NCBI GenBank assembly: GCA_965656715.1
Contig: CBFHLR010000001.1
Location: forward strand, 1 to 64,000
Source of the DNA: Coraliomargarita sp965656715
GTDB lineage: Bacteria; Verrucomicrobiota; Verrucomicrobiia; Opitutales; Coraliomargaritaceae
Direction: 5' to 3'
Length of the DNA stretch: 64,000 bases
The notes beneath the pieces were generated by a model. It was not told the origin of the DNA. It searched no databases and saw only the letters and a program-made list of their open reading frames with translations. Positions 52,079 through 61,932 of this stretch are shown piece after piece. Position 1 is the stretch's first letter. Every line of letters starts with the position of its first letter. A program made the position numbers and the translations under genes.

Positions 52079-54214
52079 CTACTGCCCTTGAGCTTTGAGC
52101 ATTGCGCGTTGAGCATCCTCCATGCGCTGTAGCTTTTGATAGGCGAGGGATAGGTTATACCATGCGCGGTAGAAGTCTGGGGCTATGGCGACTGTCTCCT
52201 CCAGATAGCCGACCGCAGTTTCCAAGTCGTTTTCTTCGGCTGCAAGTAGACCGAGTGAGTAGGGGAACATTGGGTTGTCGCCGTCGAGTGCCCAGCCTGT
52301 CTTTAGGTAGCGTTCGGCGTCGGCATTAAGCCCCGCACTACTGAGAAGGATTGCACACTGACGATAGATCTCGCCATTTTTGCTGTCATAGAGGACCGCG
52401 CGAGCGAGATATTTTTGAAGGTCGGCGTGGCGGCCATCGTTAGTGGCGCGCATGGCCAGAATCATCAGGCTTTGTGGGCGGTCGATATTGAACTCTAAGT
52501 AGTCCTCCCATTCTTTGGACGCAAGTGGTGCGTCGATTTCCAGATGAAGGCTTTCCATGCTACGAGCTGCGGCGATGCGCACGGAGCCGGACTGGTCGCT
52601 CAATTGATCTTTGATAATGGTGCTACCTTCGTTGAAATTTGAGAGTGCGTTCATTGCGTTCGCACGAACCATCGGCGTAGGATGTTCAGTCATCTGAGTG
52701 ATCCATGCGAGCGCCTCTTCGTTGGGTAGATAGTTTGCCATGAGGGCCGTGTAAGTTGCAATCCATGCTGGGATGTCTTCTTTCTTCGCGAGATCGAGCA
52801 GTTGCTGCAGGCCTTCGGGTTCGAAGGAATGTGCGGCTGCTAGAGCACGGACACGAGCACGCTGGACGCTGTTGGTGAGGGCTTCGCCATACCATTCTTC
52901 GGCATATTTGGTGGCCCATTCGGCGCTCTCTTCAGTGTGGCAACGATTACAGGCATTCGGGATGCCGTGCTCGACGGTCATGCGTGGGTCGGGCGAGTGG
53001 AAGCCGTGGTCCGCGCGAGGGTCGATCTCCATGTATTTGGTTTTAGGCATGTGGCAGTTGACGCACATATTACCTGTGCTGCCTTCTGCATGGAATCCGT
53101 GCGCCAATGTGTCGATAATCGGAGCTTCTTCTGCACCTGACTCATGACAGCGCATGCAGAGCATGTTGTTTTCAACCGGTAGGATGTTTTCCAGCGTGTG
53201 TGGATTGTGGCAGTCCATGCATTGGACGCCAGCGTGATGCATACGGCTCATTTGGAAGGAGCCATACACAAAGTCTTCATCCAAAATCTGGCCGTCGTGG
53301 TAATACAGGTCTGGCTGGCTGGGAAGGGCGAGGTGGAAGTGATCAAAATAATCATCGCCCATTTTGAATGCATCGGGTGTCAACTGGTCGCGGCGTGAGT
53401 GGCAAGTGGCACAGTTGTGCATGATTGCTTCTTCGGAGCGGTTGGTCACAACGCCCACTTCGGGGTTGCCGGCTTTTGCCGCCTTGACGTGCTCTTCGAG
53501 GCCCGTGTGGCATTCGGCGCAGGCGATGCCTTGTTGGACCCATGTGGAGTGGTAGCTATTGCTCTCAAAGTCGTAACCCTTGGAATACTCAGTGGTGTGG
53601 CAGTATGCGCAGTTCGAGTTCCAATTCATGCCTTGGCCAGCCCAGTGCCCCCATTCGCCGGGCATGCGATCTTGCCCTGCATAGACGTCAAACCACTCAT
53701 CGTTCAGAACATCGTAAGAGGCACTGATCGTCTGAAACTTTTTGCCCGGCGTCATGGCAAGATACTGGCGTAGCGGGGTGTAACCGATGACTCCGACCAG
53801 GTCGTAGCTTTGCTGGACCTCTTCAGTTTCCTTATCGAGCACTTTGAGCAGGAACTTTTCGCCTTCTAGTGACATTTCATAGATAACTCCCGATTCTTCA
53901 ATCCGACGCGTCGGGGTAAATGCTGCGCGGTCTTTTTCGATAGAAACCGGACGATTTGCTTTGGCGTGGTGGCTCTTCTTCCAGTCTTCGACTTCGTCCT
54001 GGTGGCACTCTACGCATGCATCGGGGCCTATCTTTGACAGGCGCTCTGGGTTGTGTGATGCAGGGAAGGGCACTTGCGGGGCGTCTGGGCTGCGTTCGGT
54101 GGCTTTATAGCCCGTTCCGTCGCCACTATCTTTGCCACACCCAGATAAGAGTGTGATGATGGTGATGCTTAAAACTAGGAGTGCGTGTGTGCTGCGGGGT
54201 GCAGATTCAATCAT
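52079..54214 (-). CDS. Octahaem c-type cytochrome lipoprotein with HEAT and TPR repeats
   Basis: 711 residues. A signal with lipobox (ITIITLLSGC) puts it on the outer face of a membrane. Eight haem motifs: CVECH, CAYCH, CAECH, CATCH, CMDCH, CMRCH, CVNCH, CNRCH, all in about residues 65-425. Then HEAT-like repeats (NYLPNEEALAWITQMTEHPT; GSVRIAAARSMESLHLEID) and C-terminal TPRs (YRQCAILLSSAGLNADAERY; AVGYLEETVAIAPDFYRAWY). Cytochromes of this plan are known in PVC bacteria without assigned reaction. Together with NrfHA it adds to the c-haem load in this window. Divergent from the phospholipase D-like gene. Confidence 0.88.
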   Translation of the reverse strand: MIESAPRSTHALLVLSITIITLLSGCGKDSGDGTGYKATERSPDAPQVPFPASHNPERLSKIGPDACVECHQDEVEDWKKSHHAKANRPVSIEKDRAAFTPTRRIEESGVIYEMSLEGEKFLLKVLDKETEEVQQSYDLVGVIGYTPLRQYLAMTPGKKFQTISASYDVLNDEWFDVYAGQDRMPGEWGHWAGQGMNWNSNCAYCHTTEYSKGYDFESNSYHSTWVQQGIACAECHTGLEEHVKAAKAGNPEVGVVTNRSEEAIMHNCATCHSRRDQLTPDAFKMGDDYFDHFHLALPSQPDLYYHDGQILDEDFVYGSFQMSRMHHAGVQCMDCHNPHTLENILPVENNMLCMRCHESGAEEAPIIDTLAHGFHAEGSTGNMCVNCHMPKTKYMEIDPRADHGFHSPDPRMTVEHGIPNACNRCHTEESAEWATKYAEEWYGEALTNSVQRARVRALAAAHSFEPEGLQQLLDLAKKEDIPAWIATYTALMANYLPNEEALAWITQMTEHPTPMVRANAMNALSNFNEGSTIIKDQLSDQSGSVRIAAARSMESLHLEIDAPLASKEWEDYLEFNIDRPQSLMILAMRATNDGRHADLQKYLARAVLYDSKNGEIYRQCAILLSSAGLNADAERYLKTGWALDGDNPMFPYSLGLLAAEENDLETAVGYLEETVAIAPDFYRAWYNLSLAYQKLQRMEDAQRAMLKAQGQ

Positions 54215-54325
54215 AGTGGCATGCTTACAGATGCTAAAATCGCGTCAAGATTCATACGAAGCGGGAAAACGCTTTTAAAAGCAAAGTCTTGATCGTTGCA
54301 GCATGGCTGCAATGCTGGAGTCCCA

Positions 54326-55801
54326 ATGATCAAGAAGTTGATATTGTTGCTGTTTGGTATGCTAACCGGTGTTGCCCTGTTGCCGTATCTGTTGGTGCCT
54401 CAGGCAGCGATGCCGTCGGGAACGAATTTGAGTAGTGCTGGCTATGCCTATGGGCGCGCAGAACTCCTAATAGATCGCACATTCAAGGCTAATGGGGCTG
54501 AGGAGGTTCAGACTGGTCATGAGATTTTTGATCGAATGCTCGACGAGATCAAACGGGCAGATGATTTAATAGTTGTTGATTTCTTCTTGTGGAATCCATG
54601 GCTCGGGGGGCTCGAACAGGATGTGCATATGCGCAACTTATCGAGGGAATTAGCTGAGGCACTGATTACAAAGCGTATTCAGAAACCGGATATGCCGATG
54701 CTGGTGATTACCGATCCGATTAATCGAATCTATGGGGAACACTTGGCTAAGCCATTGGAAGACTTACAGCAGGCTGGCGTGCCTCTGGTGTTTACTGATC
54801 TAACGAAATTGCCGGATTCAAACCGTATTTACGCCGCGCAAGTCGATTTTTGGCGACAATATGTCGATGCGCCTGAGAGTCCGTCCTTACCTAATCCATT
54901 TGACGGCGAAGGGAAAGCGTTGAGCCCAGCGGAGTTTAGCCGTTTACTTTATTTTAAAGCAAACCATCGCAAGGTGTTGATCACGAAACGATCTGGTGGG
55001 CCAGCACGGCTTTTGGTGGGGAGCTTAAACCCTGCAGATGGTAGTGCGAATCATTCGAATATGGGTTTACTTGTTGATGGGGCGGTGGCGACATATGCGG
55101 CGCAGTCTGAGTTGCACATCGCGAACTGGTCGAACGCTGGGGATCCTGTAATTGATGAGCAAATCAAGGCGATACAGGCCCGTTTGCCCAAGCTGACTGA
55201 GGCATCAACCGTGGCAGATTCTCAATCCTCGGTTGCTTGGCGCAGTGAAGGTGCCATTCGTGATGAGATCATTCGTCAATTGGCAAGAACAGGGAAAGAT
55301 ACCCGAATCGATATTGGCCTTTTTTATCTATCTGAGCGCAGTGTAATTGAGGCGCTCTGCGCGTCCAGTGCTCGAGGTGCACAAGTGCGTGTGCTCTTGG
55401 ATGCAAACCGAGACGCCTTTGGGCGTCAGAAAACAGGTGTGCCAAATCGCCCGGTAGCGGCAGAGTTGGTGCAGGCCGGATGTCAACTGCGTTGGGCAGC
55501 GACGCATGGCGAGCAGTTCCACTCGAAGGTAATGCGGATTCGAGATGTTCGACAAGACGTGCTTTTTCTTGGGTCGGCCAACTGGACACGCCGTAACATC
55601 GGCAATTACAATTTGGAGGCCAACTTGTTGTTGGAGTCTACGGGCGCGTTGGGTGTCGAGTTCGACGCCTATTTCGAATCGGTTTGGACCAACGCTTTGG
55701 GATCAACTGAAAGTCTGCCTTACGATGATTGGGCTGATCGCAGCGCTTTAAAAAAATGGCGCTATCGCTTTCAGGAGTGGTCGGGCTTATCTACTTTTTA
55801 A
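54326..55801 (+). CDS. Phospholipase D-like (cardiolipin synthase-type) protein
   Basis: 491-residue protein with an N-terminal hydrophobic anchor (KKLILLLFGMLTGVALLPYL) and two phosphodiesterase halves. First HKD-type motif NHRKVLITKRSGGPARLLVG then GSLNPAD; second FHSKVMRIRDVRQDVLFLG then SANWTRRNIGNYN. The family includes cardiolipin synthases and phospholipases D. ATG 54326 has a good GGAG six bases ahead. Its 3' end overlaps the convergent ispD stop by 15 bp. Confidence 0.85.
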   Translation: MIKKLILLLFGMLTGVALLPYLLVPQAAMPSGTNLSSAGYAYGRAELLIDRTFKANGAEEVQTGHEIFDRMLDEIKRADDLIVVDFFLWNPWLGGLEQDVHMRNLSRELAEALITKRIQKPDMPMLVITDPINRIYGEHLAKPLEDLQQAGVPLVFTDLTKLPDSNRIYAAQVDFWRQYVDAPESPSLPNPFDGEGKALSPAEFSRLLYFKANHRKVLITKRSGGPARLLVGSLNPADGSANHSNMGLLVDGAVATYAAQSELHIANWSNAGDPVIDEQIKAIQARLPKLTEASTVADSQSSVAWRSEGAIRDEIIRQLARTGKDTRIDIGLFYLSERSVIEALCASSARGAQVRVLLDANRDAFGRQKTGVPNRPVAAELVQAGCQLRWAATHGEQFHSKVMRIRDVRQDVLFLGSANWTRRNIGNYNLEANLLLESTGALGVEFDAYFESVWTNALGSTESLPYDDWADRSALKKWRYRFQEWSGLSTF

Positions 55802-56488
55802 TAACCACTCGATGTAAGCGAGGTCTTTGACGGTCGTCAGCTTCGGATTGGGATGCTTGTTCGGCACGATCGTCGTGTTGAAGCTGATAGTTGCAGCAGC
55901 TGCGGTATCATCGGTAATTGATAGCCGTTGATCGGCGACATGCCGATAGGCTTTTAGGATTTCCGAATAGGCGAACGCTTGCGGCGTTTCCATTGCCCAG
56001 AGGCGTGAACGATCGAGGTCTTCGAGTTTAACCTGGGCTAGTGTATCCGCGCTTTGAATACGTTTGATGGTATCAACGACGGGGTGGGCTAGGACTGCAG
56101 CACGGTCGCGGCTGACCACGGTATTTAGTTCTTTGATCGATTCGGCGCGGACTAGTGGGCGTGCGCAATCATGGATGAAAACGTTCATGCACTCCTTGGG
56201 TAAACTGTTGAGTGCGTTGTGGACTGAGTCCTGCCGCTCGCTTCCGCCTTGTGTAAATTGAACGTGGATTGCTCCCAAGGCGATTGTATCCATCAGACCA
56301 TTAATCGTTTGCTGCTGCTCGGAATCGCGAACAACAATGCAAATCGTTTGCACGCAGCCACTGTCGATAAAGGCTTCGATCGAGTATAGGAGTGTTGGCT
56401 TGCCTGCAAGTTGCACGAGCACCTTGTCTTCGGTCGCATCTTGCATGCGTCGACCGCTACCTGCGGCCAATAAAATGGCGGCATTCAT
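55787..56488 (-). CDS. ispD: 2-C-methyl-D-erythritol 4-phosphate cytidylyltransferase
   Basis: 233-residue enzyme of the MEP isoprenoid pathway, joining MEP and CTP. Signature LLAAGSGRRM with KVLVQLAGKPTLLYSIEAF, GGSERQDSVHNAL, VFIHDCARPLV and ETPQAFAYSEI. Stop overlaps the phospholipase D-like gene. Upstream by 6 bp is pyrF, same strand; ispE is divergent just beyond. Confidence 0.95.
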   Translation of the reverse strand: MNAAILLAAGSGRRMQDATEDKVLVQLAGKPTLLYSIEAFIDSGCVQTICIVVRDSEQQQTINGLMDTIALGAIHVQFTQGGSERQDSVHNALNSLPKECMNVFIHDCARPLVRAESIKELNTVVSRDRAAVLAHPVVDTIKRIQSADTLAQVKLEDLDRSRLWAMETPQAFAYSEILKAYRHVADQRLSITDDTAAAATISFNTTIVPNKHPNPKLTTVKDLAYIEWLLKSR

Positions 56489-56494
56489 TGCAGC

Positions 56495-57199
56495 TTATAT
56501 CAACAGGTCGCTTTGTATTGCGCGGGCTGCTGCGGCAGGATCGTCTGCCCGTAAGATCGGGCGACCGACAACAATATAATCGGAACCGGCTTGTGCGGCG
56601 GCTGAAGGTGTCATGATACGTTTTTGCTCATCAGCTGCGCTGCCAGCGGGGCGAATCCCCGGCGTGACGATAATCGGATCCCGTCCGAACTTTGCGCGCA
56701 GAGGTGCCAGTTCGAGTGAGGAGCAGACGAGTCCCTGAGAGCCTGCTCCGAGTGCGTGTTCAGCTAGGTGGATGACTTGCCCTTCGGCTGTGGCATGAAC
56801 GTTTAGCGCGTGAAGCTGCTCGGTGCTCATTGAGGTCAGCACGGTCACCGAGAGTAGATTGAGGTTTGGTGCGTAGTCAGCACGGGCTTTGTTGGCCCAT
56901 TCGATCATTTCAGAGCCGCCCGCAGCGTGCAGTGTTAATAGTTGCACGGGGAGGCTGGAGATGCTTTGCACCGCTTTCGCCACAGTGTTGGGGATGTCGT
57001 GCAGCTTGAGGTCGAGGAAAACTTTGTAACCGCGGTCAGCGACTTCATGCACGAAATCGGGGCCGTATGCAGTAAAGAGTTGGAGGCCGATTTTGACCCA
57101 TTCCAGTGAGTCGCCGAGGCGGTCCAGCATGGCGAGTGCTTCCTCGCGTGTTTCAAGGTCGAGTGCTAAGATAAGTTGGCAGCGGTTCTCTGTCGTCAT
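56495..57199 (-). CDS. pyrF: Orotidine 5'-phosphate decarboxylase
   Basis: 234-residue group I enzyme making UMP. LILALDLETREEALAML at the start, VFLDLKLHDIPNTVAKAV (catalytic Asp-Lys-Asp) about 60-77, LTLHAAGGSEMIEW, IVTPGIRPAG and YIVVGRPILRADDP. ATG 57199 starts the family sequence; the frame is open a little further. Gene order pyrF-ispD with ispE divergent. Confidence 0.96.
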   Translation of the reverse strand: MTTENRCQLILALDLETREEALAMLDRLGDSLEWVKIGLQLFTAYGPDFVHEVADRGYKVFLDLKLHDIPNTVAKAVQSISSLPVQLLTLHAAGGSEMIEWANKARADYAPNLNLLSVTVLTSMSTEQLHALNVHATAEGQVIHLAEHALGAGSQGLVCSSLELAPLRAKFGRDPIIVTPGIRPAGSAADEQKRIMTPSAAAQAGSDYIVVGRPILRADDPAAAARAIQSDLLI

Positions 57200-57292
57200 A
57201 CGATCTACGCTGAGCGGCCAAGATGGAGAGGGCAATCGACAAAAATAGGAATTTTATCTGGTCGCTGCTTTCGCGATTCGCACACTCTTACA

Positions 57293-58192
57293 ATGTTTAT
57301 GCCTGATTTTGCTTCTCAGCTAACTTTACACTCGCCGGCCAAAACGAACCTCATGTTGTCGGTGCATCCATGCCGTGAGGACGGCTTTCATGAGCTGACT
57401 TCGTTGATTGTGGCGCTTGATTTCGGGGATACGCTTGGTGTGAAGTTGTCTACTGGTGCGGATACGCTGACGTGCTCGGATTCTTTGGTTCCGACTGGAC
57501 CTGATAACCTTATCCTGCGCGCTGCGGACTGTTTCCGAGAGCGTTTGCAGCAAGCGGTCACCTTCGAGTTTGATTTGGATAAACGGATACCAATGGGGTC
57601 CGGGCTTGGTGGGGGCAGTGGAAATGCGGCAGTCGCGCTCAATGGTATGAATTCACTACTTGGGGAGCCTCTTTCTGTGTCAGATTTACTGGAGATCGCG
57701 GCTGAACTGGGCTCAGATTGTCCTTTTTTTGTCGAGCAGAAGCCTGCAGTCATGCGTGGACGTGGTGAGCGCTTGGAATGTCTCGAAGCGACTATTTCGG
57801 CGGGCTTGCAAGGGCAAAGATTGCTGCTTTTTCGGCCGGAATTCGCTGTTGCGACGGCTTGGGCCTATGAGCAGTTGATCCAGGGCGCTCCGGATACCTA
57901 TGAATCCGCGGAGTTGGCGAATCTGCGCTTACAGGGCTTAATGCAAGGGGGCGGAACGCTGGAAGATGTGCTGTTTAATTCCTTTGAAGTGCCGATTGGG
58001 GCCAAATACTTAGCTATTTCAACCTTGTTAGACGCTTTGCGTTCTTCCGGAGTGCCTTGTTTGTTAAGTGGTAGTGGCAGCTGTTGTTTTGCTCTGCTGC
58101 GGGATGAGGGACCTGATTCGGACGAAGTTAAGGCGCAAATTCGTTCAGCTTGGGGAGAATCTGTCTTTTTAGTTGAAACTTCGATTGCCTAA
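57293..58192 (+). CDS. ispE: 4-diphosphocytidyl-2-C-methyl-D-erythritol kinase
   Basis: 299-residue GHMP kinase, the step after IspD. LHSPAKTNLMLSVHPCREDG, ATP-binding PMGSGLGGGSGNAAVAL about 100-116, ELGSDCPFFV and LLSGSGSCCFALL. Starts at ATG 57293 (ATG TTT ATG; the second ATG is also possible). Sits with ispD within 1 kb. Confidence 0.94.
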   Translation: MFMPDFASQLTLHSPAKTNLMLSVHPCREDGFHELTSLIVALDFGDTLGVKLSTGADTLTCSDSLVPTGPDNLILRAADCFRERLQQAVTFEFDLDKRIPMGSGLGGGSGNAAVALNGMNSLLGEPLSVSDLLEIAAELGSDCPFFVEQKPAVMRGRGERLECLEATISAGLQGQRLLLFRPEFAVATAWAYEQLIQGAPDTYESAELANLRLQGLMQGGGTLEDVLFNSFEVPIGAKYLAISTLLDALRSSGVPCLLSGSGSCCFALLRDEGPDSDEVKAQIRSAWGESVFLVETSIA

Positions 58193-58269
58193 GCTGAAAC
58201 TAGCCAGACCGCCGGACCAGTTCTCCCTGCCTGTTTCGTATACCTAATAAATCCTATACATCCAATATC

Positions 58270-60030
58270 GTGTCTACTGCTGCCGAAAAACAAGAGGTCG
58301 TTCTTGAGGGCATTGCTGCATCGCCAGGCGTTGCGCATGGCACTGCATTTGTCTATCTGCAGAAGAAGCTGGATGTTCCGTGCTACGATATCGCAGATGG
58401 CGTGGATGCCGAGATTGAGCGTTTCGACCAGGCGATTCTGGAAACTCGGGCTCAAATCACTGAAGTGCGCAATAAGATTGCGAAATCGTTGGGTGAGGGA
58501 GAAGCACACATCTTTGACGCGCATTTGTTGGTGCTTGAAGATAGTGCGTTGATTGAGGAGGTGATTTCTGAACTGCGCAACACGCAGAAGAATATCGAAT
58601 TTTGTTATAATAAGATCGCTCAGCGTTATATCTCATTCTTCAGCTCCATGGAGGATGAGTATCTAAAGGAACGTGTGGCCGACATCCATGATGTTTCACG
58701 TCGTTTGTTGCATAATTTGATTGGGATGCAGGAAGCCGATCTTGGCCAGCTTGCGCATAACAGTATTATTGTTTCTGAAGATATCACACCGTCTGAAACA
58801 GCGGATTTGGATCGCACCAAGCTGCTTGCTTTCGTGACGGATGCTGGCGGCAAGACCAGCCACTCAGTGATTATGGCGCGTTCGTTGCGTATCCCAGCAG
58901 TCGTTGGGCTGCACGATGCGACTAAGCAATTGAAGACGGGGGATGAGATCATCGTCGATGGCCATGAAGGCTTGATTATCGTCAATCCCACCGAGGAGCG
59001 ATTATTTACCTATGGTAAGCTCGCTTCTGAGCGTAAGCAGCGTGATGCCATTATCCACTCGGTGCTGCCGGACCCGAGCACGACTCTGGATGGTGAAGGA
59101 ATTCGTTTGATGGCAAACGTCGAGTGTGCCGCAGAGATGGATCACGTGCAAAAGATGAATGCTGAAGGGGTGGGCTTGTTCCGCACAGAAGGTATTTTCC
59201 TCAGGCACCATGGTTATCCACCCGAAGCAGTTCAATACGATGAGTATATGTCGGTGGCTCAGGCCGCTGGCGATCATCCGGTGATTATCCGGACTTTGGA
59301 TATAGGTGGTGATAAGACCATCGATGATAGCAAGGACGGTAAGGAGGATAACTCCTTCATGGGATTTCGTGCGATTCGTTTCTGTCTAGAGAATCTCGAC
59401 ATTTTCAAAACCCAGTTGCGTGCGATTCTCCGCGCTAGTGCACATGGCAATGTCAAGATCATGTATCCGATGATCAGCGGGCTCGCTGAGTTGCGCCAAG
59501 CAAATCAGGTGCTGGAGTCGGTTAAGTCTGAACTGCGGGAACTCGGGCATGATTTTAATTCGGATATCGAGGTCGGAGCCATGGTCGAGGTGCCGAGTGC
59601 TGCGACCATTGTGGATCTGCTGGCCAAAGAGTGCGATTTCTTAAGTATTGGAACGAACGATTTGATCCAATATCTGATGGCTGTGGATCGTCTCAATGAT
59701 CGTGTGGCTCATCTTTACGAACCGGCGCATCCTGCTGTGATCCGGACGTTGAAAGCAATTATTGATGGCGGCAATGCGGCGGGCATTCCGGTGAGTATCT
59801 GCGGTGAGATTGCAGGTGATCCTATTTATGCGAGTCTCTTGCTGGGGATGGGGGCAGAGTCGCTTAGCTTAACTTCAGGTATGTTACCTGAGGTGAAGTA
59901 TTTCATTCGTAAGATGAAGGCCTCAGATGCACGTGCTTTGGTTGACGACTTGCTTGGAATTGCTGAGCCGGATGTGATTTTGCAGCGTTTGCGAGACTTC
60001 CATTCCGATACAATTGGTGATCTGGCGTAG
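58270..60030 (+). CDS. ptsI: Phosphoenolpyruvate-protein phosphotransferase (PTS enzyme I)
   Basis: 586-residue enzyme I that takes phosphate from PEP and passes it to HPr. GTG start at 58270. N-terminal domain with DAGGKTSHSVIMARSLRIPA (His acceptor in TSHS), GVGLFRTEGIFL, then the PEP-binding barrel with FLSIGTNDLIQYLMAVDR and ISICGEIAGDP. Full-length. HPr (ptsH) and sugar permeases are absent from the window, as in a regulatory-type PTS. Comes 77 bp after ispE on the same strand. Confidence 0.95.
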   Translation: MSTAAEKQEVVLEGIAASPGVAHGTAFVYLQKKLDVPCYDIADGVDAEIERFDQAILETRAQITEVRNKIAKSLGEGEAHIFDAHLLVLEDSALIEEVISELRNTQKNIEFCYNKIAQRYISFFSSMEDEYLKERVADIHDVSRRLLHNLIGMQEADLGQLAHNSIIVSEDITPSETADLDRTKLLAFVTDAGGKTSHSVIMARSLRIPAVVGLHDATKQLKTGDEIIVDGHEGLIIVNPTEERLFTYGKLASERKQRDAIIHSVLPDPSTTLDGEGIRLMANVECAAEMDHVQKMNAEGVGLFRTEGIFLRHHGYPPEAVQYDEYMSVAQAAGDHPVIIRTLDIGGDKTIDDSKDGKEDNSFMGFRAIRFCLENLDIFKTQLRAILRASAHGNVKIMYPMISGLAELRQANQVLESVKSELRELGHDFNSDIEVGAMVEVPSAATIVDLLAKECDFLSIGTNDLIQYLMAVDRLNDRVAHLYEPAHPAVIRTLKAIIDGGNAAGIPVSICGEIAGDPIYASLLLGMGAESLSLTSGMLPEVKYFIRKMKASDARALVDDLLGIAEPDVILQRLRDFHSDTIGDLA

Positions 60031-60079
60031 CCAAGGGGCCTATTTTGAGATCATCGTATCGAATTCAAGGCAGTGTGGA

Positions 60080-61078
60080 ATGACGAAGGAGTTGATCGAA
60101 GCGAAATTGTTAGAAATAACGGGTGCGCACGTATTGGGGGACTCCCAGACTATACAACGGTTGTGGAGTGGCTATGGTTCGATTGTGCGCTATGAGTTGA
60201 TTGGAGCATCCGTTCCTAGTGTGATCGTTAAACACGTTTCGCCGCCGACTGTGACAGATCATCCACGCGGTTGGAACTCAGATCGGTCGCATGCGCGAAA
60301 GCTGAGATCCTATGCGGTCGAGACTGCTTGGTATCAGAACTATGCTGGATCAAGGTCTGCTGCTTGCCGCTTGCCAGAGTGCTATGCAGTTGAGGTGCAG
60401 GGGGATGAAGTGCTCATGGTTCTAGAAGACTTGGATGCAGCGGGCTTCGCACTTCGCCGCACATCGGTCAACGAGCTTGAGCTATATGCTTGTTTGAACT
60501 GGCTCGCACAGTTTCATGCGCGCTTTCTAGGTCAGCAGCCGAATGGCTTGTGGGAGCTTGGCACGTATTGGCACTTGGAGACCCGTCCGGATGAACTTAA
60601 GGTTTTGGCCGCTGAAGACCCTGCCTTATGTGCTGCTGCAGAGCAGTTGGACACTAAATTGAATCAAGCACGTTATCAGACCTTGGTGCATGGTGATGCA
60701 AAATTGGCCAACTTTTGTTTCGCGCCGAAAGGCGATGCGGTTGCTGCGGTTGACTTTCAATATGTTGGCGGTGGCTGTGGGATGAAGGACGTCGCTTACT
60801 TTATAGGAAGTTGTCTGAGTGAGGAGGCCTGCGAGCAGCAGGAGTCTGAGTTATTAGATGTGTATTTTTCTTCTCTAAAAGCTGCAGTGTCAGAGTGTAG
60901 TGGCTCAGTGGATACAAATGCCTTGGAGGCGGAGTGGCGGGATTTGTATGCGATCGCTTGGACGGACTTTCATCGTTTCTTGAAAGGGTGGAGCCCCGGT
61001 CATTGGAAAATCAACAGTTATAGTGAGCGTCTAGCGCGTGGCGTGGTGGCAAGTCTCAGCGGAGGCGAGCCATGTTGA
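60080..61078 (+). CDS. CHK-type / aminoglycoside phosphotransferase-like kinase
   Basis: 332 residues, kinase-like fold. Catalytic loop LVHGDAKLANFCF and the DFG-like VDFQYVGGGCGMKDVAYFIG match the EcKinase/CHK-like branch of the choline kinase family. An ATP-lid region is VPSVIVKHVSPP. Substrate is unknown. ATG 60080 is used; frame is open from inside ptsI. Overlaps the next gene by 7 bp, so it is coupled with the phosphatase gene. Confidence 0.82.
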   Translation: MTKELIEAKLLEITGAHVLGDSQTIQRLWSGYGSIVRYELIGASVPSVIVKHVSPPTVTDHPRGWNSDRSHARKLRSYAVETAWYQNYAGSRSAACRLPECYAVEVQGDEVLMVLEDLDAAGFALRRTSVNELELYACLNWLAQFHARFLGQQPNGLWELGTYWHLETRPDELKVLAAEDPALCAAAEQLDTKLNQARYQTLVHGDAKLANFCFAPKGDAVAAVDFQYVGGGCGMKDVAYFIGSCLSEEACEQQESELLDVYFSSLKAAVSECSGSVDTNALEAEWRDLYAIAWTDFHRFLKGWSPGHWKINSYSERLARGVVASLSGGEPC

Positions 61079-61932
61079 GTTCAGCGATATTACTTGAGTT
61101 GGCGGATGCCGCAACAGGTGCCGCGTTAGAGGCGGGCAAATTGATAACGAGCTATCGTGAGCGTGAAGTTAAAGTGTTGCACAAAGAGGCAGGAGATACG
61201 CTTGCGTCTCAGGTGGTGACTGAAGTGGATGAGTTAAGCCAGCAGTTGATTTTACAAGCACTGGCACCTAGCACTGAACGTTACGATTTAGCATTGCTTA
61301 CAGAGGAATCGGAAGACGATGGCAGTCGCTTTGTTCAGGATGCTTTTTGGTGTATCGATCCGATGGATGGGACGCTTCCTTTTACGCAAGGCATTCCGGG
61401 TTACTCAGTTTCGATTGCCTTGGTTGCTCGCGATGGAGCGCCATTGATCGGCGTTGTCTATGATCCGTTGAAAGAAAAACTCTATCGTGCTGTGAGGGGG
61501 CAAGGTCTTGAAATTAACGGTCATGCTTGGATGCCTACAGCGGCAAGCACGTCCGTGCTAAGTTTTTACTGTGACTGCACCTTTGATGCGCACCCCGAGC
61601 GTGATGCGATTGTTGCTGAGATGGAAGCGTTTGCCCAACAGCAGGGCTATGCTGATTTGCTGGTGAAGTCTGGCGGCGGCGGGGTATTGAATGCCTGCTG
61701 GGTGCTGGAAAATGCACCTGCGGTGTATTTTAAGAGGCCAAAGATTCAAGTGGGGGGCGGATCTCTATGGGACTTTGCCGCTACGGCTTGCCTGTTTCAA
61801 GAGGCTGGCTTGCACGCAAAAGACTTTAACGGAGCTGTGCTAGACCTGAACCGTGCCGAGTCGACCTTCATGAACCACCATGGTGTCTGCTACACCACGG
61901 ATACTAAACTAGCAGAGGCGCTAAGGCTTTAG
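61072..61932 (+). CDS. Inositol monophosphatase family protein (CysQ-like)
   Basis: 286 residues, Mg-dependent phosphatase superfamily. Metal site 1 is FWCIDPMDGTLPFTQGIPGY (preceded by LTEESEDDG), site 2 is GGGSLWDFAATACLF. Shares the fold with the HisN-like gene at 3147; members include inositol phosphatases and 3'-phosphoadenosine phosphatase CysQ. Coupled to the kinase gene upstream, which suggests a small-molecule phosphate cycle, but the substrate cannot be named. Stop overlaps the rhodanese gene stop by 4 bp. Confidence 0.85.
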   Translation: MLSSAILLELADAATGAALEAGKLITSYREREVKVLHKEAGDTLASQVVTEVDELSQQLILQALAPSTERYDLALLTEESEDDGSRFVQDAFWCIDPMDGTLPFTQGIPGYSVSIALVARDGAPLIGVVYDPLKEKLYRAVRGQGLEINGHAWMPTAASTSVLSFYCDCTFDAHPERDAIVAEMEAFAQQQGYADLLVKSGGGGVLNACWVLENAPAVYFKRPKIQVGGGSLWDFAATACLFQEAGLHAKDFNGAVLDLNRAESTFMNHHGVCYTTDTKLAEALRL

